This document shows positions 1 to 8,262 of a DNA stretch of 51,383 nucleotides, piece by piece. This stretch comes from an uncultured Rhodospirillales bacterium (GTDB lineage: Bacteria; Pseudomonadota; Alphaproteobacteria; Rhodospirillales; UBA2165): NCBI GenBank assembly GCA_905614355.1, contig CAJQSN010000028.1, positions 1-51,383 on the forward strand, read 5' to 3'. The position numbers and the translations under genes were made by a program. A model generated the notes under the pieces. The model ran no database searches and was not told the origin of the DNA. It saw only the letters and a program-made list of their open reading frames with translations. Position 1 is the first letter of the stretch. The number at the start of each line of letters is the position of its first letter.

Positions 1-557
1 TCATGTGCGGCAGCAATATCGTTTATAGTATCTCCTACCATTAGCACCTTTGTACCCATCACCAGCATGCGATCAAGGGTTTCAAGAATATGTCGACCAT
101 CGGGTTTTTTGAAAGTAACGTTATCCCCCCCCGTTACTGCACAAAAATATTTTACTAAATCGAACGACTCCAAAATAAGACAAACCATTTCATAGGCTTT
201 GTTTGAACATACGCCCATCTTAATGCCTACACTTTGTAAGTGATCAAGTGTTTCTATAACGCCACCATAAAGTTCAGAGTTTTTAGCTGGGAATTCTTTA
301 TAATATGAAATATATCGCGCACTGGCCGCCTCCAAATCATCGTTAATAATGTCGGTGCCGGTCAACATATACGCTGAAAAAATCATTTTCGAAACACCCC
401 CGCCAATTAATGGGCGAATTTCTGTAACATCCAGAATGCGACGACCGTCATCTACCAAGAGTCGGTTTAAGGCATCTAACATGTCTGGTAGACTATCAAC
501 CAAAGTGCCGTCTAGATCAAAAATAATAGTCTCAAATTTATCCATATACTTTTCCAT
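1..557 (-). CDS. HAD-IA hydrolase, phosphoglycolate phosphatase-like (partial)
   Basis: The 3' end of this gene lies beyond the left edge. The protein begins MEKYMDKFETIIFDLDGTLVDS, with the HAD motif I DxDGT near residues 13-17. Motif II-like VCSN, a conserved Lys in the KPDGRHI stretch and motif IV GDTINDIAAA follow in order, as in class IA HAD phosphatases of the Gph type. The ATG at 557 directly abuts the stop of the upstream glycosyltransferase (558-560), so the two are very likely co-transcribed; an in-frame ATG at 545 is the alternative start. Substrate is not evident: phosphoglycolate is the family default, but the sugar-nucleotide context also allows a sugar-phosphate phosphatase. 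Confidence 0.85.
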   Translation of the reverse strand, partial: MEKYMDKFETIIFDLDGTLVDSLPDMLDALNRLLVDDGRRILDVTEIRPLIGGGVSKMIFSAYMLTGTDIINDDLEAASARYISYYKEFPAKNSELYGGVIETLDHLQSVGIKMGVCSNKAYEMVCLILESFDLVKYFCAVTGGDNVTFKKPDGRHILETLDRMLVMGTKVLMVGDTINDIAAAH

Positions 558-1715
558 CTAAACGATGGTTCCTCTCGTCAGAATCTCAACGACTTGGGCA
601 TCCCAATCAAATTCGAAATTTTTTCGTCTTTCTTTTACCAAAGAAGCATTAAGGTTGCGGATCTTTTCATCGCTATAAAGATCTCTTAAACATTTGGCAA
701 GAGCTACTGCATCACCATTCGGAAACATCAACGCGCCATGTTTAAGTTGCACCTTATGAGCGTCAATGTCCGAGCCTATAATACAACAATTAGTTTCCAT
801 TGCCTCTAGAATAACAGTTGGAAAAGCATCAAAAAATTGGGTTGGTGCGGCTATAACGTCTAAAAGCGGCATAAGATGATGCGCCGCAGGTGACTTTCCT
901 AAGAACGTAACTCTATTGCCAAGGTCTAAGCGTTTTATATTTTTAGAAATAAGTTCTGCTTCGTCGCCATAACCAACAATTACTGCATGAATCTCGGGAA
1001 TATCACAAAGATGTGTCATAGCATCTAAAAAAACGTCAAACCCTTTAGCCCTATAGAAGACCTGTGCAATTACACCAACAACATACTTGTCTTGCGCTTT
1101 AAGCGTTTTTATAGCAGCTACATGTTCTTGGTTAACTGTTTCCGGATGCCACTCAAACAAACAATCACTGGTCAGAACAATGTACTCACACTCAATAGTG
1201 GGGTGGCGCATCTTTAATGTCTCAGCCAAAAAATTGGCCTGCACGACAACATGCGAAAGACGTTTTAAAATTTTATGTTGCAGCCAAGGATAAAAAAGCA
1301 ACATCACTCGACTTTTTAAGCGACGCATAAATCGTTCTGAATGTTTTGCCAAATATTTCTCACACTCAATCGTATCGCCGTGTATAAAAAAGATATGCGG
1401 TAACCTTCCTACAAAAAAATCTAAAATACAGCCAAAAGCATCATACTCTCTAGTCGTAAAAACAGCATCGACACCTCTTAATAGCTCTCGATAATACACT
1501 AGATTTGCACGTAACTGCAGAACCCAGCCGAGGGGTCCTGGTAGCCACTTGTACGCCTTAATTAGTGGAATAAACTCTTCGCCAACGCTGGAACTAATCC
1601 CAGGTGCCAGCCAAACGACCTCATGACCAGATTTGATCAAAGCACGGGACATACGACGGTGCCGCTCGTATCCACCATGACCCTCAGAATGTTTTGATAT
1701 AGTTAAAAATCGCAT
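558..1715 (-). CDS. Glycosyltransferase, GT4 family
   Basis: 385 residues with a GT-B architecture. The N-terminal Rossmann half begins with a Gly-rich loop (HSEGHGGYERH, about residues 9-19). The C-terminal donor-binding half shows the family-4 pattern: VIAQVFYRAKGFDVFLDA, then VTFLGKSP, then PTQFFDAFPTVILEAME, containing the conserved E-x7-E type motif. It should transfer a sugar from an NDP-sugar to a growing surface polysaccharide on the cytoplasmic face. It lies between an SDR epimerase (15 bp upstream) and a HAD phosphatase (0 bp downstream), all on the minus strand, suggesting an operon. Donor and acceptor cannot be read from the sequence. Confidence 0.85.
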   Translation of the reverse strand: MRFLTISKHSEGHGGYERHRRMSRALIKSGHEVVWLAPGISSSVGEEFIPLIKAYKWLPGPLGWVLQLRANLVYYRELLRGVDAVFTTREYDAFGCILDFFVGRLPHIFFIHGDTIECEKYLAKHSERFMRRLKSRVMLLFYPWLQHKILKRLSHVVVQANFLAETLKMRHPTIECEYIVLTSDCLFEWHPETVNQEHVAAIKTLKAQDKYVVGVIAQVFYRAKGFDVFLDAMTHLCDIPEIHAVIVGYGDEAELISKNIKRLDLGNRVTFLGKSPAAHHLMPLLDVIAAPTQFFDAFPTVILEAMETNCCIIGSDIDAHKVQLKHGALMFPNGDAVALAKCLRDLYSDEKIRNLNASLVKERRKNFEFDWDAQVVEILTRGTIV

Positions 1716-1730
1716 GTTTTAGAATAGATG

Positions 1731-2669
1731 TTAAACAGTTTCTGTTTCAGAAATCATATCTTCGTACACCCGTTTTAATCCTTCCTCGAGCTTAGTAATT
1801 GGGCCAAGTCCTAAAATAGACTCCATTTTTTTTATTGAACCAAAGCTTCGAGAAAGCTCGGCCTCAGTTCGGCCGCTTGGTAACGGCAAAAAATTACATT
1901 TGGAAGTCGAACCACTCATCAGAATGATAGTCTCTGCAACGGTTCTAATAGAGCTATCATGGCCTGTACACACATTAAGTATATCCGAACCCCACTCTCT
2001 TTCTCCAGCCAATGTAGCTATACATGCTACGTCATCTATATAAATAAAGTCACGCGTTTGGTTGCCAGCACCATATATTTGAATAGGCCGGTTATGGATT
2101 GCAGCGTCAAAAAATCGATGAATAGCCATATTTTTTGGTTGGTTAATACCGTAGGGATTAAAAATTCGTAGGATAAGGTGGCTGAGGCCTTGCTCTTCGC
2201 TGTAAGACTTTAAAAGCAACTCTCCTGTTCTCTTAAGAACCGCATAATGCGACTTCGGATGAACTAGGGACTCTTCTGTCAAAGCACGCTCTTGCTTGTC
2301 ATCACCATAAACCGCACAAGACGAGCCATAAATAATTTTTTTAACGTTAAATTTGAAGGCGCTTTGACAAATATTTTTTAAACCCAAAATCTCAGTTTCA
2401 ATCGCATCAACAGAAAGTCCGTTCGCCGTGTCACTATCTACAACTCCAGCAAAATGATAAATATTATCACAATGTTTAGTGGCTGACCCAACCGCTTCTA
2501 GGTCCTTAATATCACCCTCGACAAATTCAACTTCCTTTATGATTTTATCGGGAATACGGTGCGGCCGGTTCAAACGTCCCATCGCCACAACGCTGTGACC
2601 TTGTTCAACTAATTTGGTGACTATTGCCGATCCAATAAAACCGCCACCACCTGTGACTAGGCACCGCAT
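1731..2669 (-). CDS. NAD-dependent epimerase/dehydratase (extended SDR)
   Basis: 312 residues. The N-terminal NAD-binding motif is VTGGGGFIGS (TGxxGxxG, residues 5-14). YGSSCAVYGD gives the catalytic Ser region and SHYAVLKR the YxxxK catalytic pair; RIFNPYG and RDFIYIDDVA are typical of UDP-glucose 4-epimerase-like SDRs. It probably interconverts an NDP-sugar for the adjacent glycosyltransferase. First gene of the minus-strand trio; its start faces the long spacer before the radical SAM gene, so a promoter probably lies in 2670-2800. The exact sugar substrate is unknown. Confidence 0.85.
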   Translation of the reverse strand: MRCLVTGGGGFIGSAIVTKLVEQGHSVVAMGRLNRPHRIPDKIIKEVEFVEGDIKDLEAVGSATKHCDNIYHFAGVVDSDTANGLSVDAIETEILGLKNICQSAFKFNVKKIIYGSSCAVYGDDKQERALTEESLVHPKSHYAVLKRTGELLLKSYSEEQGLSHLILRIFNPYGINQPKNMAIHRFFDAAIHNRPIQIYGAGNQTRDFIYIDDVACIATLAGEREWGSDILNVCTGHDSSIRTVAETIILMSGSTSKCNFLPLPSGRTEAELSRSFGSIKKMESILGLGPITKLEEGLKRVYEDMISETETV

Positions 2670-3177
2670 TTAACACACTCCCATCGCAAACTATTTTTGA
2701 CTAAACTATCAACTTAAAGGGCCGAGGGAAACCCAATTTAAACAACGTGAAATGGAGGCCATTCCTTTGCACTCATAGCCGTTTAAAAATATCCCCATCA
2801 TTTACAAAATATATTCAAGCTTACAAACACTTGATTATTCAGTTGCAGACGATATAACCAGGTTTAATGGGAGATGTTTCCAATGACCAAAAAAATTTAT
2901 TCCGCATCTCGTGTGAGCCATAGCGGTTTGCGGCATCAACAACCTTTTTATGAAGGCTCATAATGACCCGCCAAATGCTCTTTCAGATACCAATACTATT
3001 ATTGGGAATCAAATATCTTAAGCGTATTTTATTCCAAGCTAAGCAAGCCCATAAAATGGGTTTAGACCCTTTATACCAAGGGGGAGAAGTTTGTGTCCAT
3101 CACAACAATTAACTTAAAAATCAAGGATGTTTTTCTGCCGCCTGATCACGTTTCTGTGCTAGGCTTATAGATCCACT
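2670..3177. other. 508-bp spacer with two possible overlapping small ORFs
   Basis: Divergent spacer between the minus-strand epimerase and the plus-strand radical SAM gene; it should hold promoters for both. No recognised RNA gene or repeat. Two short plus-strand reading frames are present: 2883-2963 (26 residues, start MTKKIYSASRVS) and 2963-3112 (49 residues, start MTRQMLFQIPILLLG). They overlap as TAATG, and the second has GAAGG six bases ahead of its ATG. Neither resembles a known family. Confidence 0.5.
2963..3112 (+). CDS. Possible small hydrophobic protein (49 aa), unrecognised
   Basis: Not a recognised family. The frame runs ATG to TAA with a hydrophobic N-terminus (LFQIPILLLGIKYL) followed by a basic and then polar tail ending CVHHNN. 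GAAGG sits at a plausible Shine-Dalgarno distance, and the ATG overlaps the stop of a 26-codon frame beginning at 2883 (TAATG), which would allow translational coupling. Length and composition alone cannot separate this from a chance frame or gene debris. Confidence 0.22.
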   Translation: MTRQMLFQIPILLLGIKYLKRILFQAKQAHKMGLDPLYQGGEVCVHHNN

Positions 3178-4182
3178 ATGCCAGCACCTAAAAATATTAT
3201 TATAAAACAACTCGATTTAGAGCTCAATGGGAGCTGCAATTATAAATGCACCATGTGCCCACAGGCTCAGGGTCGGGAGAGAGATTTTCTTAAAAAATTA
3301 CCGTTCGATGTTTTCACTAAAATTATTGATGATGCCCTACCATACGGCTTAAATACCGTCTCACTACATGGCTCGGGTGAGCCAACCCTTTCCAAAGATA
3401 TGCCAAAGTATGTTTCCTACATTAAAAGTAAAGGTGTTAATTGCGTATCATTCACCAACGGTTCTCGCCTAACCCCAAAACTCTCAGGCGATCTGATAGA
3501 AGCTGGCATAGACGTTTTGCGCATATCCTGTATAGGCTATGATAGAGGATCTTACGCCCGTTGGATGAGCGTTGATGTTTTTGATGAGGTCCGTAACAAC
3601 GTAAAATTATTTGTAGACCTAAATCGTGAAATGGGTGGCCAATCTGAAGTTCATCTTCATCACCTGATCACAGACATCGCTAAAAAACATGAAGAAATTA
3701 AAATGTATCGTAAAAATTGGTCCGACTATACCGGAGCTAAAAGCGAAATCTGGCTGATGCATAATTGGGCAGGTAGCGAGATTGAGCTTGGCTATCACCG
3801 AGCGGCCATAACCGCCAACCCGGATGTACAGCGTTCCTGTGGCAGGCCATTTTCTCCCCTTCTACAGGTCCGTGCTGGCGGGCTTAATGGTCACTTTGCT
3901 GCTGTCGTTGCTTGCTGTATGGTGCTGGGTAAAGACTCCGAAGGTGTGCTAGGTCACTTAGACGACCAAACGATTGAAGATGTCATTTCAGGCAAACCAT
4001 ATACGGCTTTGAGAAATGCGCATACTCAGAAGAATTTTAATAAAATACCCTACTGTGCCAATTGCGACCAACTATATGACTTACCAGAATCACTCGTCTG
4101 GACAAATATCGAAGGGCGAGAGTATGGTCAATCAAAGGTCGTTGACGAAATAGATCACCGCACTTTTAATGTAACAAACTAA
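3178..4182 (+). CDS. Radical SAM protein with SPASM-like C-terminus
   Basis: 334 residues. The CNYKCTMC motif (Cys20, Cys24, Cys27; CX3CX2C) binds the SAM-cleaving 4Fe-4S cluster, followed by GSGEPTL, the usual SAM-contacting region. The C-terminal part has further cysteines (ACC, about residue 244, and YCANCDQLY near 297), suggesting an auxiliary Fe-S cluster as in SPASM proteins. Its position in front of a cupin, a sugar methyltransferase and SDR genes suggests it modifies a sugar or another cell-surface component, but SPASM proteins also mature peptides, so the substrate is open. A 246-bp spacer separates it from the cupin gene. Confidence 0.85.
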   Translation: MPAPKNIIIKQLDLELNGSCNYKCTMCPQAQGRERDFLKKLPFDVFTKIIDDALPYGLNTVSLHGSGEPTLSKDMPKYVSYIKSKGVNCVSFTNGSRLTPKLSGDLIEAGIDVLRISCIGYDRGSYARWMSVDVFDEVRNNVKLFVDLNREMGGQSEVHLHHLITDIAKKHEEIKMYRKNWSDYTGAKSEIWLMHNWAGSEIELGYHRAAITANPDVQRSCGRPFSPLLQVRAGGLNGHFAAVVACCMVLGKDSEGVLGHLDDQTIEDVISGKPYTALRNAHTQKNFNKIPYCANCDQLYDLPESLVWTNIEGREYGQSKVVDEIDHRTFNVTN

Positions 4183-4428
4183 TGGCCTAAACTCGGGTTA
4201 GCTATCGACTTTAGTTGCCAACAATATTAAACTTACTGAAAACTATACGATGGAAATCAACCGTGCCTGCCAGACAGCTAATCCCATTAAACAACCTAAT
4301 ATTAAAGGTTTTTATATACGAGGGGCGCTTTACTGGCTTACTATTTGAACATCAAATTGATTTAGTTTAATAATAGTTGGGGTGAACACTATGTATAAAT
4401 ACAACATCAAAAGTGCGAGGATTACTGA

Positions 4429-4902
4429 ATGGGCGGTGACAAGCTAACACCCACAACTGCTGAAGAAAGGGCCACTTGGCCTTCACATGGTGTAGTTAAG
4501 CTTAAAAAACCGTTTGTTGATGGACGCGGTAGCATTAAGCCCTTGGTCGATATAATGATGAAAAGTGCGGTGATGATTGACTCCAAAGCAGGGTCCTTAC
4601 GCGCTAATCATTATCATAAAACTGATTGGCATTATTGCTATGTTTTGTCGGGCCAGATCGAATACCTCCACCGTCAGACCGGAAGCGATCAAAATCCCAA
4701 AATAATTTTAGTTAATGAAGGCGAGATGATCTTCACTCCACCCATGATAGATCACGGAATGAAATTCCCCGTCGACACGGTTTTTCTAACCTTATCTCGA
4801 AATCCTCGTGATCAGGAATCCTATGAAGCAGACGTTGTTCGCGTTGATATGATATCACCCAACGGGCTTAAAAGCTGGACACCCGACACCGGCGACGAAT
4901 GA
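4429..4902 (+). CDS. Cupin-domain protein, possible sugar-modifying enzyme
   Basis: 157 residues with one cupin beta-barrel. Motif 1 is the NHYHKTDWHYCYVLSGQIEY stretch (HxH plus a downstream Glu) and motif 2 is around IFTPPMIDHGMKF. The layout fits RmlC-like or WxcM-like sugar isomerases/epimerases, but the conserved catalytic His/Tyr pair of true RmlC is not obvious, so I call only the fold. Its stop overlaps the ATG of the following methyltransferase by 4 bp (ATGA), so translation is probably coupled. GAGG lies nine bases upstream of the ATG. Confidence 0.75.
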   Translation: MGGDKLTPTTAEERATWPSHGVVKLKKPFVDGRGSIKPLVDIMMKSAVMIDSKAGSLRANHYHKTDWHYCYVLSGQIEYLHRQTGSDQNPKIILVNEGEMIFTPPMIDHGMKFPVDTVFLTLSRNPRDQESYEADVVRVDMISPNGLKSWTPDTGDE

Positions 4903-6152
4903 CAAACAGCCCCTCCCTTCATCATCACCGATCACGGTGCCGTTTATGTAACAGTAGCGCGCTTACCCAAGTATTTGCGCTCACACCCACACCACCAGCC
5001 AATGCGTTTGTGTCTAAAGATCAACTTTCGACGGAACAGCCAACATATCCACTTGAATTATTTTTTTGTGAAGACTGCTCACATCTTCAGTTGCTAGATG
5101 TTATTGATCCCACTGAATTGTTTCGAAACTACGTTTATGTATCAGGCACATCAACCAGCTTTATCAAACATTTTTCAGATTATGCTACTAGTTGTATAGA
5201 TGGCTTTAAGCTATCGGCGGGCGATTTGGTCATTGACATTGGCTCTAATGATGGCACCTTGCTGAAGTTTTTCCAAGATAAAGAATTGAACGTCCTCGGA
5301 ATTGATCCTGCATGCAACATCGCAAGACAAGCTTCTGAAAAAGGCATTGAAACCTGGCCCGTTTTTTTTAATAAAACAATTGTAAACAAAATTTTGAAAA
5401 CAAAAGGACCGGCCTCCCTTATTACGGCCAATAATATGTTTGCTCATGCTGATGACCTTACTGGTGTTGTTGATAATATCTGCTCGCTATTAACACCAGG
5501 TGGTGTATTTGTTTTTGAAGTTTCCTATCTCGGTGCTGTCTTTGAGGGCACCCTCTTCGATACAATCTATCACGAACACGTCGCTTATCATTCTGTTATG
5601 CCACTAGTTACTTTTTTTGATTCAAATGGTATGGATTTTTTTGCCGCCGAACGGATTACCAGCCATGGCGGAAGTATTCGAGGTATGGTGCAACTTAAAG
5701 GGGGGCGCCATGAACAGACGGGTTCAGTTCAGGCGTTGATTGACTATGAGTGTAAGCTGGGGATAAACCTCTCCAAAACGTGGGTGGGCTATGCCGAAAA
5801 AATTAATGCGTTGCGGAATGAACTTGTTGATCTTTTAACCCGCTTGAAACAAGAGGGTAAAACAATCGCAGGGTTTGGGGCGCCGGCCAAGGCCACAACG
5901 CTCATGTATCACTTTGGTATAGGTCCTGAAATTATTGATTTTATTTCTGATGACGCCCCATTAAAACAAGGGCTTTATAGCCCAGGCCTCCATATCCCAG
6001 TTTTATCTAGTAACGCTATTTATGAGAGAAAACCAGATTATGTTATAATTTTAGCCTGGAATTTTGCGCCACAAATAATGGCAAATCATCCAGGCTACAT
6101 CAAAAGTGGGGGCCATTTTATAGTGCCGTTACCAGAATTAAGGATTACTTAA
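4899..6152 (+). CDS. Class I SAM methyltransferase, NDP-sugar C-methyltransferase type
   Basis: 417 residues in three parts. The N-terminal zinc-binding module has CRLCNSS (near residue 14) and later CEDCSHLQ. The central Rossmann SAM-binding domain carries VIDIGSNDGTLL. The C-terminal domain includes GFGAPAKATTLMYHFG. This order is that of the TylC3/NovU-like sugar C-methyltransferase family (Methyltransf_13, SAM domain, Methyltransf_14). It would act in the cytoplasm on an NDP-keto-sugar, which fits the SDR gene starting two bases after its stop. The 4-bp overlap with the cupin gene supports a shared function. The exact sugar is inference. Confidence 0.87.
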   Translation: MTNSPSLHHHRSRCRLCNSSALTQVFALTPTPPANAFVSKDQLSTEQPTYPLELFFCEDCSHLQLLDVIDPTELFRNYVYVSGTSTSFIKHFSDYATSCIDGFKLSAGDLVIDIGSNDGTLLKFFQDKELNVLGIDPACNIARQASEKGIETWPVFFNKTIVNKILKTKGPASLITANNMFAHADDLTGVVDNICSLLTPGGVFVFEVSYLGAVFEGTLFDTIYHEHVAYHSVMPLVTFFDSNGMDFFAAERITSHGGSIRGMVQLKGGRHEQTGSVQALIDYECKLGINLSKTWVGYAEKINALRNELVDLLTRLKQEGKTIAGFGAPAKATTLMYHFGIGPEIIDFISDDAPLKQGLYSPGLHIPVLSSNAIYERKPDYVIILAWNFAPQIMANHPGYIKSGGHFIVPLPELRIT

Positions 6153-6153
6153 A

Positions 6154-7215
6154 TTGAAGAATTTTTTTCTCTCTAACGATATTGATGAAGTTGTTGAACG
6201 TATTAGTACTATTTCTAAAGACTTATCAGGAAAAAATGTTCTGCTGACCGGGGGTCGGGGGTTTTTAGGGCGCTACTTTGTAGAAGTATTTGATCGGCTT
6301 AATAAAGGTGTCTTAGATAAACCGGTCACTCTAATCGTACTTGACAATCTCATTACAGCCGGAAAAGAAGGTGCCCAAATGCCCAAATATGATCATGTCG
6401 AGTTTATTAAACATAACGTCATTCACCCCTTTGCCTACGAGGGACCCCTTGATTACGTTATTCACGCTGCCGGTATTGCTAGCCCTTATTATTATCGAGC
6501 ATATCCTATTGAGACTATGGAGGTTGCTATTAATGGTACTCGCAATATGCTCGATCTAGCAGAAAAATCGAGTGCGCGCTTCAGTTTTTTTTCCTCGAGC
6601 GAGATTTATGGTGATCCTGATACTAAACATGTTCCAATGCAGGAAAGTTATCGCGGCAATGTGTCCTGCCAAGGTCCCCGTGCTTGTTATGACGAAAGCA
6701 AACGAGCAGGTGAAACCCTTTGTTATATTTATCACACACAAAATGGCACTGCTACTAATACCATTCGCCCCTTCAATGTTTATGGTCCAGGCATGCAGGA
6801 GACGGATTACCGCGTTCTGCCTAATTTTGCCAGCCGGATTAAATCCGGCAGCCCGCTGCATATTTATGGGGATGGAACTCAGACCAGAACTTTTTGCTAT
6901 ATCACCGATGCGCTGGTTGGTTTTTTTAAAGTTTTCCTTAAAGGGGTTCCAGGTGAAGCTTATAATATAGGTAATCCCAAGCCTGAAATCTCGATGATTG
7001 ATCTGGCCAAAACCCTTAAAATAATATCATCAAGCAAAATTAAATACGATATAATCGAATATCCCGATAGTTATCCGGCCGATGAACCAATGCGCCGCAG
7101 TCCTGACATCCGAAAAGCTCACCTTCAATTGGGTTTTGAGCCTATAGTAGGATTTGAAGAGGGCCTCTGTCGGTTTTTGTTGTGGGCAGATGAGGTTTAT
7201 GTTGGTGAACAATAA
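6154..7215 (+). CDS. Extended SDR, UDP-glucuronate decarboxylase-like
   Basis: 353 residues starting at TTG. NAD motif is LLTGGRGFLGR (residues 31-41), the active-site Ser region is FSSSEIYGD and the YxxxK pair lies in CYDESKRAGE; IRPFNVYGPGM, GDGTQTRTF and the Asp-containing ITDA complete the pattern. GPRACYDESKR closely matches the signature of UDP-xylose synthases, although about 30 extra N-terminal residues precede the Rossmann fold and related dehydratases remain possible. It follows the methyltransferase by one base and would provide or modify its keto-sugar substrate. No in-frame ATG lies near, so TTG is the likely start. Confidence 0.83.
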   Translation: MKNFFLSNDIDEVVERISTISKDLSGKNVLLTGGRGFLGRYFVEVFDRLNKGVLDKPVTLIVLDNLITAGKEGAQMPKYDHVEFIKHNVIHPFAYEGPLDYVIHAAGIASPYYYRAYPIETMEVAINGTRNMLDLAEKSSARFSFFSSSEIYGDPDTKHVPMQESYRGNVSCQGPRACYDESKRAGETLCYIYHTQNGTATNTIRPFNVYGPGMQETDYRVLPNFASRIKSGSPLHIYGDGTQTRTFCYITDALVGFFKVFLKGVPGEAYNIGNPKPEISMIDLAKTLKIISSSKIKYDIIEYPDSYPADEPMRRSPDIRKAHLQLGFEPIVGFEEGLCRFLLWADEVYVGEQ

Positions 7216-7266
7216 AATATAAATACCTTTGTTTAGTTTTAGGACATTCTCAGTTATATAAGGGTT

Positions 7267-8262
7267 ATGACGTTGCTTCATATGTTCTATCTTTTTTTTA
7301 GTACAACCTTGGCAAGCTTCGCTGCAACTGGGCTTGTACTGGGCGTACTAAAACACCGTGGTATAGTTGATACACCAAATGACAGATCTAGTCATAAAAA
7401 CCCTACGCCCCGAGGCGGCGGATTAGCCGTAATACTGGTGAGCTTAGGAGCTTGGGGTTTCTCACTTGGCGACGTTTTAAATGCATATCAAGGACTTTTC
7501 ATCGCCACCCTTCTTCTTGGGTTTGTTTCTTGGATTGATGATGTTCAAAGCCTCTCGGCTAGGATCCGCTTGTTGTCACAGTTTCTTGCCGTTGCCCTTG
7601 TTTTTTGGCTGATGCCAACATCAGGTCTTTATTTTCACGGCATCCTTCCACAATGGCTTGATAGTTTGATTGCGGTTTTTATTTGGGTTTGGTTTATCAA
7701 CCTATTTAACTTTATGGACGGTATTGACGGCATTTCTGCTATCGAAGCGAGCAGTATTGGACTGGGTCTTTTTATTTTGATGGCCTTGGGTGCTCTACAG
7801 TTGACCCATGGTCTCCTGGGCCTTGTAATTGCGGCCTCCGCCCTTGGGTTTGTTTGGTGGAATTGGCAACCTGCAAAAGTTTTTCTAGGCGATGTAGGTA
7901 GTGTACCCCTTGGCTTTCTGTTGGGTTGGCTACTTCTTGAAACACTCTCCACCTCGCATTGGCCTGTTGCTGTTATATTGCCATTGTATTACCTCGCCGA
8001 TGCAACTATTACATTAGGCCACAGGGTCTGGCGCAATGAACGCGTTTGGCGAGCGCACCGGGAACATTTTTATCAACAGGCCACGGCACGCGGACTTGGT
8101 CATGCTCAAGTTACCTTGCTAATTGGTGGGGCTAATACATTGCTAGTTGGGCTTGCAATATTTTCCATGACCCAGCCTTTATCTGCGTTGTTTTGCGCCT
8201 TTATCGTGGTAGGTGGCTTGCTTTTGGTGTTACGGGGACCCAAGAACGGTAACGCATCTTGA
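7267..8262 (+). CDS. Undecaprenyl-phosphate sugar-1-phosphate transferase (WecA/WbpL/MraY family)
   Basis: 331 residues, almost entirely hydrophobic, with about ten membrane segments. Conserved cytoplasmic motifs are present: the SSHKNPTPRGGG loop near residue 45, DDVQSLSARIRL, NFMDGIDGI and KVFLGDVGSVPLGF. The C-terminal HRVWRNERVWRAHREHFYQ matches the arginine-rich HxHR-like region of the family. It transfers a sugar 1-phosphate from a UDP-sugar to undecaprenyl phosphate, starting lipid-linked O-antigen or capsule synthesis. The next gene overlaps its stop by 4 bp. This is probably the initiating enzyme for the whole cluster. Confidence 0.9.
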   Translation: MTLLHMFYLFFSTTLASFAATGLVLGVLKHRGIVDTPNDRSSHKNPTPRGGGLAVILVSLGAWGFSLGDVLNAYQGLFIATLLLGFVSWIDDVQSLSARIRLLSQFLAVALVFWLMPTSGLYFHGILPQWLDSLIAVFIWVWFINLFNFMDGIDGISAIEASSIGLGLFILMALGALQLTHGLLGLVIAASALGFVWWNWQPAKVFLGDVGSVPLGFLLGWLLLETLSTSHWPVAVILPLYYLADATITLGHRVWRNERVWRAHREHFYQQATARGLGHAQVTLLIGGANTLLVGLAIFSMTQPLSALFCAFIVVGGLLLVLRGPKNGNAS

